Counted from the stretch's first letter, positions 1-6,819 are shown. The stretch: DNA of 6,988 nt from an uncultured Methylococcaceae bacterium (GCA_903873045.1 CAIQND010000210.1:1-6988); one strand, 5' to 3'. A program made the numbers and translations. Notes: generated by a model not told the origin, from the sequence alone.

Positions 1-87
1 CCACGCAACCAGTTCCAACAACACATCGACAATCGGTGTGCGGTCTTCGTCGTTGATTTTAGGTAATGGTGGCTTGAGTGAATCCAT
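1..87 (-). CDS. IS66-like transposase, N-terminal fragment (runs off the window)
   Basis: Read on the minus strand from the ATG at 87-85, the frame is open to the window edge and gives 29 residues beginning MDSLKPPLPKINDEDRTPIV and continuing DVLLELVAW. A short acidic and proline-containing leader ('PLPKI..ED.TP') followed by an amphipathic leucine-rich stretch is typical of the start of IS66-family TnpC transposases, just before their coiled-coil and zinc-binding regions. The catalytic DDE domain would lie outside the window, so whether the gene is intact cannot be judged. The ribosome binding site is poor: an AGGT about 13 bases upstream. No tnpA or tnpB is visible behind it within the window, so this could be a single-ORF IS66 variant or a remnant. 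The family call rests on recalled resemblance over 29 residues only. Confidence 0.5.
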   Translation of the reverse strand, partial: MDSLKPPLPKINDEDRTPIVDVLLELVAW

Positions 88-155
88 GCGGCTATTTTAA
101 CCTGAATCTTAGATTTTACCTGTAACTAATGAGAAGTTACTTCAACATCATATAG

Positions 156-227
156 AACCAACACCCCTAGCATCTATCATTACACCACTAATTTATAAAG
201 ATAATTTAATTATATAAGGTGTTGGTT
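156..227. repeat. Perfect 10-bp inverted repeat enclosing 52 bp of AT-rich DNA
   Basis: AACCAACACC at 156-165 is the exact reverse complement of GGTGTTGGTT at 218-227. The enclosed DNA is almost entirely A and T. The arms contain G and C in an AT-rich setting, so the match is unlikely to come from composition alone. It could be the pair of ends of a very small mobile element or a stem-loop near the end of the IS66-like unit. I saw no target-site duplication next to the arms. Confidence 0.5.
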
Positions 228-348
228 TGCAGGATTTAAAGGCTAGTTGAAAATAATCTTTAGTTTTAATTCATCGCAATAACCTTTGCCTAGAGCACCT
301 ATTAACAATATGTGATTGATTAATAATGAATTTTTTTTATGATTACGA

Positions 349-390
349 TGTGGCGTTTTTCACCACACGAAAATCATGTTGCACGCCACA
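349..390. repeat. 8-bp inverted repeat with an alternative inner hairpin
   Basis: TGTGGCGT at 349-356 is the exact reverse complement of ACGCCACA at 383-390. A competing shorter stem pairs TGTGG at 349-353 with CCACA at 363-367. The left arm can thus pair with either of two downstream segments. No T-tract follows the right arm, so it is not a standard intrinsic terminator. The role is unknown. Confidence 0.4.
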
Positions 391-437
391 CGGGTATTTG
401 TTATTTTATGGCTGTGCTTATTTAGTTACGTCTTACT

Positions 438-460
438 ATTAATCGATGATAGTGATTAAT
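438..460. repeat. Operator-like dyad ATTAATC-N9-GATTAAT
   Basis: ATTAATC at 438-444 and GATTAAT at 454-460 form an exact 7-bp dyad with a 9-bp centre. This size and spacing suit a dimeric helix-turn-helix repressor or activator site. A related half site, TGATTGATTAAT, occurs near 313-324. The dyad lies more than 500 bases before the first gene and no regulator gene is visible, so the operator reading is speculative. Confidence 0.25.
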
Positions 461-512
461 CAGAGCGGGAAATATATTCACACTTGATGGATCAATCTAG
501 TCTAATCCAATC

Positions 513-622
513 CCAATGTCGTTAAGCTAAATGCCTCTTGGGAAGATAAACCGTTGGCTGAACGGAGTCGAAGCGGTTTTACCGGCTTCGGCTCAGCCAA
601 CGGTTTATCTTAATGACATTGG
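513..622. repeat. Long imperfect palindrome, REP/MITE-like intergenic repeat
   Basis: The core is a perfect 19-bp inverted repeat: AAGATAAACCGTTGGCTGA at 543-561 and its reverse complement at 593-611. Inside it, TCGAAGC (569-575) can pair with GCTTCG further right, and GGTTTTACC forms a 3-bp stem with a TTT loop at the tip. Outside it, CCAATGTCGTTAAG (513-526) pairs with CTTAATGACATTGG (609-622) with one mismatch. The left arm carries about 16 extra bases (527-542) that interrupt an otherwise continuous arm. The 'GGCTGA...TCGAAGC' kernel is like short palindromic repeats that are dispersed in many bacterial genomes. Transcribed, it would fold into a very stable hairpin. There is no T-tract, so terminator function is not supported. 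Confidence 0.75.
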
Positions 623-823
623 AGTCTACCCCTAATACTGCTACCTTAAATTATAATTAAATTTAATAATCAACAGGTTGTACGTTAAAAGCATGCAAAA
701 ATGTACTTTTTTTAAAGCGACCAATATACGAAAAATCAATAAGTTAAATAGAAATAGAACCGCAATCTGTTCTTTCCAACAATTTTTGCATTTGATTTTT
801 CCGCTTATTTAACACGCAACACA

Positions 824-852
824 TTGATTGTAATAATAAATATTTTTAAAAT
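824..852 (+). promoter_or_regulatory. Candidate sigma70-type promoter for the sulfatase operon
   Basis: TTGATT at 824-829 (four of six matches to TTGACA) is followed after exactly 17 bases by TAAAAT at 847-852 (five of six matches to TATAAT). Transcription would start near 859 and leave a leader of about 120 bases before the alkyl sulfatase start codon. That leader contains a 7-bp inverted repeat, CATGCCA (882-888) with TGGCATG (903-909). In DNA this AT-rich, near-consensus boxes arise by chance, so this is a best candidate only. Confidence 0.3.
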
Positions 853-970
853 AGCAGTAATTAGAGTCTAACCCCATTGATCATGCCATTGATAATAAAT
901 TTTGGCATGTGCCGGAAACGCTGCTTATTGCCGACAACTTAACTAGCCCGCCACTCATTTTTCGATAATT

Positions 971-976
971 AGGAGA
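971..976 (+). promoter_or_regulatory. Shine-Dalgarno site fixing the alkyl sulfatase start
   Basis: AGGAGA lies five bases before the ATG at 982. It is a strong ribosome binding site, and the ATG begins a basic then hydrophobic leader, so this start is well supported. Confidence 0.75.
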
Positions 977-981
977 ATTTT

Positions 982-3222
982 ATGTCCGTTAGAAAAAAAC
1001 ATTATTTAGCCTTGTATTTGCTTGGCCCAGTTGTGCTTTCCGGCGCTGTTTTCGCCGATGCGCCTCCAGCGCAGAACAATCCCGTTGGCGCGAAACCCGC
1101 CTCGGCCATCACCGTCGAGCGCAATGCCAAGGTTTTTCAGGAACTGGATTTCCACAACCAGGAAGAATATAACCTGGCAATGAAAGGCTTCATCTCGGCA
1201 CCGCCCAAAGGCACAATCATCCGCGACAAGAAACAACAAGTTGTATGGGACTTCTCCGATTATGCGTTTGAAAACACGGCAAGGCCAGAGACCGCGAAAC
1301 AATATCAGTCCTTTAGCGTCAATCCCAGTTTATGGCGTCAAGCCCAGCTGAACAACAATGTCGGTTTGTTCAAAGTCACCGAAAAGCATGACGACGAAGC
1401 CAATATTTATCAAATTCGCGGCTTTGATCTCGCCAACATGACCATCATCGAAGGTAAAACAGGGATTATCGTCCTGGATGTGTTGACATCCAAGGAAACG
1501 GCGCAAGCCGCCATCGAATTTTACGTTCAGCAGCGCGGTTCAAAACGTTATCCTAATACGCCGCCCGGCAAGATTGTGAGAGCGGTCATTTATTCCCATA
1601 GTCATATCGATCATTTTGGCGGCGCGGAAGGTGTTGTCTCCATGGGTGATGCACAAAGTGGCGCGGTTGCGGTTATCGCTCCACAAGGTTTTCTTGATGC
1701 GGCAGTCAGTGAAAATGTTTATGTTGGTAATGCGATGGGCCGCCGTGCAGGTTATATGTATGGCACGCCTTTGTTGATGCAGCCGGCAGCAGGCCAAGAA
1801 CCCAGAGGAGGCGGAGAACAGGGTCAAGTCGATGCGGGTTTGGGCAAGGCGGTTTCTTCCGGCACAGCCACGATCATCGCGCCCACGATCACCATCAGCA
1901 GCGATGCCCCTTCAAACGCCGAGGCTTTAAATAAACCACCGTATTTGATCGACGAGGTGAGCATGGAATATCAACTTACCCCAAAAACCGAAGCGCCTTC
2001 GGAGATGACGGTTTACTTTCCTGACTTTAAAGCCTTGAACACGGCGGAAATTGCCTGCCCGTTGCAACATAACCTGTTGACCATGCGCGGTTCCGAAGTA
2101 CGCGATGCTCTGGCATGGGCTCATTATCTTACCCAGACGCTGGATCGCTATGGGAACAAAACGGAAGTCATGCTGGGGCAACATAACTGGCCTCGCTGGG
2201 GCGCTGAAAATATGCAGGAAGTGCTTGCCACTCAACGGGATAGCTACAAATATATCCACGACCAATCGCTGCGGCTGACCAATCAAGGCTATACGATGAA
2301 CGAACTGGCCGAAATGGTGGTTTTGCCCGACAGCCTGAAAAAGCCATGGTATAACCAGGGCTACTATGGCGCGTTAAAACACAACGTCAAAGCGGTATAT
2401 CAAAAATACATGGGGTGGTACGATGCCAATCCGGCTCATTTGAATCCTTTGTCAGACACGGCGGCCAGCAAAAAATACATCCAATATATGGGTGGACTGG
2501 ATGCGGTAATGGCGAAAGCGAAAGATGATTTCAAAAACGGAGAATACCGTTGGGTGGCGCAGGTCATGAATCATGCTGTATTTGCTTTCCCCGACAATAA
2601 AGACGCAGCTGGATTACAGGCGGATGCCTTGGAACAACTTGGCTATCAAGCAGAAGCGTCAACATGGCGAAATGCCTACATTATGGGGGCCAATGAACTG
2701 AGGAACGGCATCAAGACTTCTTCGGGCGGCACCGGCCTATCCATGTACGAATCGATGACCATGCCGATGTATTTCGATAACTTGGGAATTTCGCTTAATG
2801 GCCCCAAGGCCGACGGCAAGAACATAACGATTAAATGGGTAGTTGAATGCGGTACGGAACAACCTGCTCCCGACATGTGTGGAAACTATATCACTGTGCT
2901 GGAAAAATCAGCGCTGACCTATTTGCCGCAGACCGAGTTCGCCATTTTGTACAAGCAGGCGGAACCTAAAGTCAGTGTAACGGTGACATTGAAGCGCGAT
3001 AGTCTGGACTGGATCAGCGATGTCCAGGCCTCTGCTGTAAACCCTGCAACAGCGCCGACCGATACTGCTTTGAAAAAAGTAATTGAAAACAGAAAATTGC
3101 ATGTCGAGGGCGACAAAAAATCCTTGCTGGAATTTATCTCCTTGCTCGACACATTCACGCCTGACTTTCCTATCGTCACGCCCCAGTTGCCACAAACAGA
3201 TACAACCGACCGCAACCGGTAA
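982..3222 (+). CDS. Exported alkyl sulfatase, SdsA1/YjcS/BDS1-like metallo-beta-lactamase-fold hydrolase
   Basis: This 746-residue protein should cleave sulfate from primary alkyl sulfates such as SDS, giving the alcohol and sulfate. Residues 1-25 form a signal peptide (MSVRKKHY, a hydrophobic stretch, then AVFA before DAPP), so it probably acts in the periplasm or outside. The metallo-beta-lactamase domain follows: 'IRGFDLANMT' (145-154) and the zinc motif HSHIDH, with H206, H208, D210 and H211. Further metal or active-site candidates are E356 in 'NTAE', the 'HNLLTMRG' segment with R374 and D375, and H401 in 'QHNWPRWG'. The alpha-helical dimerisation region spans about 400-580 and an SCP2-like C-terminal domain about 610-735. 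Family members are usually near 650-660 residues. The extra length comes from the leader region, a Gly/Gln-rich loop around 267-285 and a polar tail. C623 and C633 could form a disulfide. All expected motifs are present and the frame is intact. It is the first gene of a likely operon with the propeller gene behind it. The family call is firm; the exact substrate is not known. Confidence 0.93.
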   Translation: MSVRKKHYLALYLLGPVVLSGAVFADAPPAQNNPVGAKPASAITVERNAKVFQELDFHNQEEYNLAMKGFISAPPKGTIIRDKKQQVVWDFSDYAFENTARPETAKQYQSFSVNPSLWRQAQLNNNVGLFKVTEKHDDEANIYQIRGFDLANMTIIEGKTGIIVLDVLTSKETAQAAIEFYVQQRGSKRYPNTPPGKIVRAVIYSHSHIDHFGGAEGVVSMGDAQSGAVAVIAPQGFLDAAVSENVYVGNAMGRRAGYMYGTPLLMQPAAGQEPRGGGEQGQVDAGLGKAVSSGTATIIAPTITISSDAPSNAEALNKPPYLIDEVSMEYQLTPKTEAPSEMTVYFPDFKALNTAEIACPLQHNLLTMRGSEVRDALAWAHYLTQTLDRYGNKTEVMLGQHNWPRWGAENMQEVLATQRDSYKYIHDQSLRLTNQGYTMNELAEMVVLPDSLKKPWYNQGYYGALKHNVKAVYQKYMGWYDANPAHLNPLSDTAASKKYIQYMGGLDAVMAKAKDDFKNGEYRWVAQVMNHAVFAFPDNKDAAGLQADALEQLGYQAEASTWRNAYIMGANELRNGIKTSSGGTGLSMYESMTMPMYFDNLGISLNGPKADGKNITIKWVVECGTEQPAPDMCGNYITVLEKSALTYLPQTEFAILYKQAEPKVSVTVTLKRDSLDWISDVQASAVNPATAPTDTALKKVIENRKLHVEGDKKSLLEFISLLDTFTPDFPIVTPQLPQTDTTDRNR

Positions 3223-3225
3223 GGA
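3220..3225 (+). promoter_or_regulatory. Shine-Dalgarno site overlapping the upstream stop codon
   Basis: TAAGGA contains the TAA stop of the alkyl sulfatase gene and is also the ribosome binding site for the next gene, eight bases before its ATG at 3234. The arrangement implies translational coupling, and supports this start for the propeller gene and co-transcription of the two. Confidence 0.7.
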
Positions 3226-3233
3226 AAACAACC

Positions 3234-4631
3234 ATGTCAATCAAGCCGAATGAATTGAATAACGCGGATTGCCCGATGTCTGCCGAACTGAAGACGGGAA
3301 AAACCGATGGTGCTTGGTATTCTACGATCATGCCGTCTGAACACTATGACTCGATGCGTAGCGCGCGCTTCCCGAATACTTGCGATGTGAAGCAAATAGC
3401 GGGGGCTGGAATGGTTTCCGTCGCCGCTAGAGAAACGGTAGCCGACTATCCGAATCCTTATAATCTTATTACCCGAGAGCGAGATGAGCTGTTTTTATAC
3501 GGCGGCTATGTCGGCGAAGGAAATGGAGCGTATGTCGCCAAGATTGATCCGCAGAGCCTGTGCGAACAGTGGCGTATCTATCTTCGCGTCGATAATGATA
3601 TGGCCTTTGATTGGCCGGGTGCTGTCGGTGTCCACGGCAATGGTTTTGTCTACGCTATCGCAGGTAATATTCTGGCCAAAATTGATGCTGTTACCGCCGC
3701 GTTTAGCACAGTTAATCTTCCCGAGCATCCGGGACAAGGGGGCGCAGCCTATAACGGTTTTATCATTTCGTCCCAAGGCATTCTGATTGTCAAATCGATG
3801 GAGCGTGGCGAAATTCCGACCCATTCAGCCAATAAACTTGCGGGCTTAAAAGCCGTTGTGGAGAATGGAATCCCCGCATTCCTGGTTGCTGTCGATCCTA
3901 ATGATTTGAGCATTTTAGCCCGGATAGAAACCCCGGAGCCGGTCATAGGGCGGGTAACAGTTGCCCAACATGACGGACGGGAATATGTTTACTGTCCGGG
4001 TTCGTCTCGTGTTTGGCGCTACCGCTACACTGGAAATCAATTCGTTCTGGATGAGCAATGGCAACCGCAATATGTTGAGGACGGAGAACAGCCTGGAACG
4101 GCCTGCGGTCTTATGAACGACTGGGTGATAGTGCAGACCAACTTTTTTGAATCCTCTCTGCCGCTACGCATATCGGCCTTCCATGTTGAAGACAGCAACC
4201 GTACGCATACTATCCAGCCCTTTCCTGAATCGGTGCATAGTCAAGAGTTTTCAAAACCGGGTTTAGATCCCGAAAACATGCGGGTTTATACCAACGATCA
4301 ACTGGCCGGGAAAGTTGCCGCCTTAGACTTTGATGAAGAGACCGGCTTTGCATTGAGATGGCGGACGAAGCAGCGCATGGCTTCATTCTGGGCGATTGTC
4401 GGCCCAAAGGAGTGTAGAAATATCATCGGCACAAACTTTACCAAGCAAGGGGATTGTGTGGTGTGGCGAGATGCCGACAGCGGGAAAGAGCTTGCCGCTA
4501 GCGGTGTCCTTGATCCCTTATTTAACGGCGACATTGTCAGTTCAGGATTTCAGGGACGGTTTTACTACATGGCAGTGGAGAATCAAAAGGCCGTCGAATT
4601 GACGCTAATCCCCCAAGACCAAGCGGACTAG
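3234..4631 (+). CDS. Uncharacterised leaderless protein, probable beta-propeller
   Basis: I do not recognise the family of this 465-residue protein. The chain is dominated by short beta-strands with Gly turns and shows several blade-like units of the pattern strand - 'VYAI/VAKID' - turn - strand. Examples begin near residues 87 ('LFLYGGYVG...YVAKIDP'), 132 ('GVHGNGFVYAI..ILAKIDA'), 171, 215 ('AFLVAVDP'), 250 ('EYVYCPGSSRVWRY'), 297, 349 ('MRVYTNDQLAGKVAALDFD'), 385 and 437. 'AKID', 'VAVDP' and 'AALDF' resemble the strand ends of quinoprotein-like or YVTN-type propellers. There is no signal peptide, lipobox or membrane segment, so as translated it is cytoplasmic, unlike its upstream partner. 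No catalytic signature is evident. It begins 12 bases after the alkyl sulfatase stop with a shared TAAGGA site, so the two are very likely made together. It may bind a ligand or act as a lactonase-, lyase- or sensor-like partner; this is inference. Confidence 0.85.
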   Translation: MSIKPNELNNADCPMSAELKTGKTDGAWYSTIMPSEHYDSMRSARFPNTCDVKQIAGAGMVSVAARETVADYPNPYNLITRERDELFLYGGYVGEGNGAYVAKIDPQSLCEQWRIYLRVDNDMAFDWPGAVGVHGNGFVYAIAGNILAKIDAVTAAFSTVNLPEHPGQGGAAYNGFIISSQGILIVKSMERGEIPTHSANKLAGLKAVVENGIPAFLVAVDPNDLSILARIETPEPVIGRVTVAQHDGREYVYCPGSSRVWRYRYTGNQFVLDEQWQPQYVEDGEQPGTACGLMNDWVIVQTNFFESSLPLRISAFHVEDSNRTHTIQPFPESVHSQEFSKPGLDPENMRVYTNDQLAGKVAALDFDEETGFALRWRTKQRMASFWAIVGPKECRNIIGTNFTKQGDCVVWRDADSGKELAASGVLDPLFNGDIVSSGFQGRFYYMAVENQKAVELTLIPQDQAD

Positions 4632-4658
4632 GCGCGAGTCAGATAGCAGTTTCATCAA

Positions 4659-4699
4659 TGCCCGCTGCCGAAACACGACGCAAGCGATCGGCGCGGGCA
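4659..4699 (+). other. Stem-loop in the gap between the propeller and sulfatase genes
   Basis: TGCCCGC (4659-4665) pairs with GCGGGCA (4693-4699). After a one-base bulge at 4666, GCCG (4667-4670) pairs with CGGC (4689-4692), giving an 11-bp GC-rich stem and an 18-base loop. The bases after it are A-rich (AAACGATAAAAAACC), not T-rich, so it is not a standard intrinsic terminator for the upstream genes. It might act as an mRNA processing or stability element that separates expression of the third gene from the first two. Confidence 0.4.
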
Positions 4700-4760
4700 A
4701 ACGATAAAAAACCATCCACCCACCTCTCTTTATTTGCACTTAACTTTACGGTGAATTTTC

Positions 4761-6722
4761 ATGACAACGGACAACGCGAACATTAAAACTCAAAACGGCG
4801 AAGACAAAAAAAACGTGCTGCTGATACTGGTTGACCAGCTCCGCTTTCCACGCTTTTGCTATGGCGAGGATGGCGGCTTATTGCCGGAATTAAAAGAGAT
4901 CATCGGCTTTCAGGGCGAGGCGGACGGCGAGAATGCCTATAGCCATTTTTTCCCCGGATTGTGGTCTTTGCGTAAGAATACCGTGGTACTGCGCAATCAT
5001 ACGATTGCCGCTTCAGCCTGCACCCCCAGCCGTTGCGTGATCATGACTGGGCAATACAGCACCCGCACCGGCGTCACCCAAACCGACGGACTGTTCAAAA
5101 ACGCCGATGCACCCAATTTTCCGTGGTTGGCAGCGGACGGCGTGCCGACCATAGGCGACTGGTTTCGTAGCGCGGGCTACCGCACCCATTATTTCGGCAA
5201 ATGGCATGTCAGCAACCCGCCAGACCATACGCTACAGGACTATGGCTTTAACGACTGGGAGTTGTCGTGGCCGGAACCGCACGGGGCCAGCATCAACAAC
5301 TTGGGCGCTTACCGCGACTATGGCTTTGCCGATTTGGCCTGCGCTTTTTTGCGCAACGAAGGCCTGGGCATGGGTTATAACCGCGCCCTTGCGCAACAGG
5401 AGCAAACCGCGCCGCTGGCGGATGGCCCGTCCACCACGCCGCTGCCTTGGTTTGCGGTGGTTTCACTGACCAATCCGCATGACATCGCCGCCCCTCCCGC
5501 CTTGGTGCGCGGGCTGGATCCTGACGCGCCCAAGCTGGGGCCGCTGCCCGTGCCTGCGCAAGGCTCGATGAGCAATTTGCCCACCGCCGGCACGTTCAGC
5601 TTTCCACTGAATCCCCAGGGCTTTCCGCAAGACAACGCCAATTTGCCGCCCGGCGTGGACGAAGATCTCGCCAACAAGCCGTCCTGCCAGTTTGACTATG
5701 CCTACAAGATGGGGCTGGCGCTGGCCTCGAAAACCGCGCATGGCATCCACACTGGCATTGATGCCGTCAACATTGCGCTGAAGGCCAACATCCCGTTTCA
5801 GCTTGCACGCGACCCGAACGACTCGGCGCTGAAGTTCATCCAATACTATGCTTGGTTGATGCAGATGGTGGACGGCCATATCGCACGCGTACTGGCCGCA
5901 CTAGACGATGCCGGTCAGCGCGACAACACCATCGTCGTGTTCATGGCCGACCATGGCGAATATGCCGGCGCACACAATTACATGATAGAAAAATGGCATA
6001 CCGCGTATCAGGAAGCGATTCATGTGCCGGTAGTGGTGCAATCCTCCGCCATCAACCCGGATAGCGCGATGCGTCAGATCGACGCGCTGACCAGTCATGC
6101 GGACATCGTGCCGACTTTGCTGGGCTTGGCTGGCGTTACCGAACAGGAGCTGGCGCAAGCCCGCGTCAAGCTGGAAGCGAGCCACACGGTGCCGCCATTT
6201 CCCGGCGTAGATCTGACACCGGTAATCCTGGGAACCAGCACGGTGCCCACCGAGACGGACGGCACACCGCGCGAGGGTGTGCTGTTTATTACCGACGACG
6301 AAATCACTCAGCCCTTGCAGGATGGCGGCGCATACCAGATCAGCGACGACCAAGCCTATGGCGTGTTTGTGCAGGCGGTGGAAGTTTTACGCCACGGTAG
6401 CGGCCGAGGGCCGAATTCGCCACAGGTCGAAGGGCTTGCGCCAGGACCAGTGCGCCAACCCAATCATGTACGCTGCGTACGCACACAGGAATGGAAGTTG
6501 TCACGTTATTGGGATCCTAGCCACGAGGCGGCCGATGAATGGGAGTTGTATAACCTCGCCAACGATGGCTGCGAATTCACCAATCTGCTGGTTACCAACG
6601 CGCCGTTCCCAACCCCAATTCCCAACCTGCCTGCCCCTTACGATAAGGAGGGAATCATCGCCACCGCCGAGGAATTGCGCAAGCTGCTACAAAAGTTGGA
6701 GTTGAGCCACTTGTCGACTTAA
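4761..6722 (+). CDS. Formylglycine-dependent type I sulfatase, choline-sulfatase/PMH-like branch
   Basis: This 653-residue enzyme of the alkaline-phosphatase superfamily should hydrolyse a sulfate monoester or a related phospho/phosphono-ester. The signature CTPSR (Cys87 to Arg91) is the site where Cys is converted to formylglycine. Other expected residues follow in order: D25-Q26 in 'LVDQLR' and D397-H398 in 'MADHGE' (metal), K147 and H149 in 'FGKWH', H240 in 'TNPHD' and K411 in 'EKWH'. The D-Q / D-H pairs resemble choline sulfatases and phosphonate monoester hydrolases, whereas classical arylsulfatases have D-D / D-N. The protein is longer than the common 500-550 residues, with a Pro-rich insertion at about 243-310 and an extra stretch near 545-565. 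There is no signal peptide, so a cytoplasmic location is likely. A weak CGGTGA lies six bases before the ATG. The gene looks more GC-rich than its neighbours. It lies 129 bases after the propeller gene and may be transcribed with it. The modifying enzyme is not encoded here. The substrate is unknown. Confidence 0.92.
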   Translation: MTTDNANIKTQNGEDKKNVLLILVDQLRFPRFCYGEDGGLLPELKEIIGFQGEADGENAYSHFFPGLWSLRKNTVVLRNHTIAASACTPSRCVIMTGQYSTRTGVTQTDGLFKNADAPNFPWLAADGVPTIGDWFRSAGYRTHYFGKWHVSNPPDHTLQDYGFNDWELSWPEPHGASINNLGAYRDYGFADLACAFLRNEGLGMGYNRALAQQEQTAPLADGPSTTPLPWFAVVSLTNPHDIAAPPALVRGLDPDAPKLGPLPVPAQGSMSNLPTAGTFSFPLNPQGFPQDNANLPPGVDEDLANKPSCQFDYAYKMGLALASKTAHGIHTGIDAVNIALKANIPFQLARDPNDSALKFIQYYAWLMQMVDGHIARVLAALDDAGQRDNTIVVFMADHGEYAGAHNYMIEKWHTAYQEAIHVPVVVQSSAINPDSAMRQIDALTSHADIVPTLLGLAGVTEQELAQARVKLEASHTVPPFPGVDLTPVILGTSTVPTETDGTPREGVLFITDDEITQPLQDGGAYQISDDQAYGVFVQAVEVLRHGSGRGPNSPQVEGLAPGPVRQPNHVRCVRTQEWKLSRYWDPSHEAADEWELYNLANDGCEFTNLLVTNAPFPTPIPNLPAPYDKEGIIATAEELRKLLQKLELSHLST

Positions 6723-6774
6723 GTTTCGAGACTACCGACGCAAGGCGGGACACTTTTGACTAGCAATAAGGAAA

Positions 6775-6789
6775 CATCCCGTTGGGATG
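6775..6789 (+). other. Tight hairpin CATCCC-GTT-GGGATG behind the sulfatase gene
   Basis: CATCCC (6775-6780) and GGGATG (6784-6789) form a perfect 6-bp stem with a 3-base loop, 53 bases after the sulfatase stop. No T-tract follows. CATCCC occurs again at 6815-6820 and 6979-6984 at the edges of the mobile element, so GGGATG has alternative pairing partners. It may be part of the 3' end structure of the operon mRNA. Confidence 0.4.
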
Positions 6790-6808
6790 AAGCCAAAGAT
6801 TGGGAAGG

Positions 6809-6819
6809 GGCCTGCATCC
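6809..6819. repeat. Left copy of the 11-bp target-site duplication
   Basis: GGCCTGCATCC is repeated exactly at 6973-6983 on the far side of the MITE. The left copy is preceded by G and the right copy followed by C, so the original target reads GGG-CCTGCAT-CCC. Confidence 0.85.

Larger units (their letters stand above)
88..981. other. AT-rich intergenic region without a recognisable gene
   Basis: Nearly 900 bases separate the divergent transposase fragment from the alkyl sulfatase gene. The stretch is clearly more AT-rich than the genes to its right and contains long A/T runs. I found no open frame with a convincing start, ribosome binding site or familiar protein sequence on either strand. 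It holds several inverted repeats (156-227, 349-390, 438-460, 513-622, 882-909), a candidate promoter at 824-852, and the leader of the first sulfatase gene. Part of it may be the end of the IS66-type element, but I could not place a terminal inverted repeat. Confidence 0.6.

Noticed and set aside
88..155. Terminal inverted repeat of the IS66-like element
   Set aside because: Only a 6-bp GTAACT/AGTTAC dyad (122-127, 135-140) is present. With the other end of the element outside the window, no terminal repeat can be matched.
733..812. Matched AT-rich segments AAAAATCAA/TTGATTTTT and GTTAAATA/TATTTAAC
   Set aside because: Each pair is complementary, but the order is not nested, so they cannot form one hairpin. 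Such matches are expected by chance in this A/T-rich stretch.
904..926. Possible sigma54 promoter around TGGCATGTGCCGGAAACGCTGC
   Set aside because: The GG and GC elements are not at the required -24/-12 spacing in any alignment I tried.
3484..3824. Overlapping open frames on both strands inside the propeller gene (3484-3786 plus, 3495-3824 minus)
   Set aside because: The propeller frame is continuous with a coupled start signal and blade-like periodicity. The alternatives lack start signals and recognisable features.
4659..4714. Intrinsic terminator after the propeller gene
   Set aside because: The stem is followed by A-rich rather than T-rich sequence, so a standard rho-independent terminator on the plus strand is not supported.
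5463..5879. Minus-strand open frame of 138 codons and a 150-codon one at 5901-6353
   Set aside because: Both lie wholly antisense to the sulfatase, whose motifs are intact. The translations are low-complexity shadows rich in Arg and His, without a sensible protein family or ribosome binding site.
6277..6705. Plus-strand open frame of 142 codons in another phase of the sulfatase 3' end
   Set aside because: It overlaps the in-frame sulfatase C-terminus entirely. Its Cys/Arg-rich translation looks like a frame-shifted reading of GC-rich coding DNA, and the sulfatase frame needs no frameshift.
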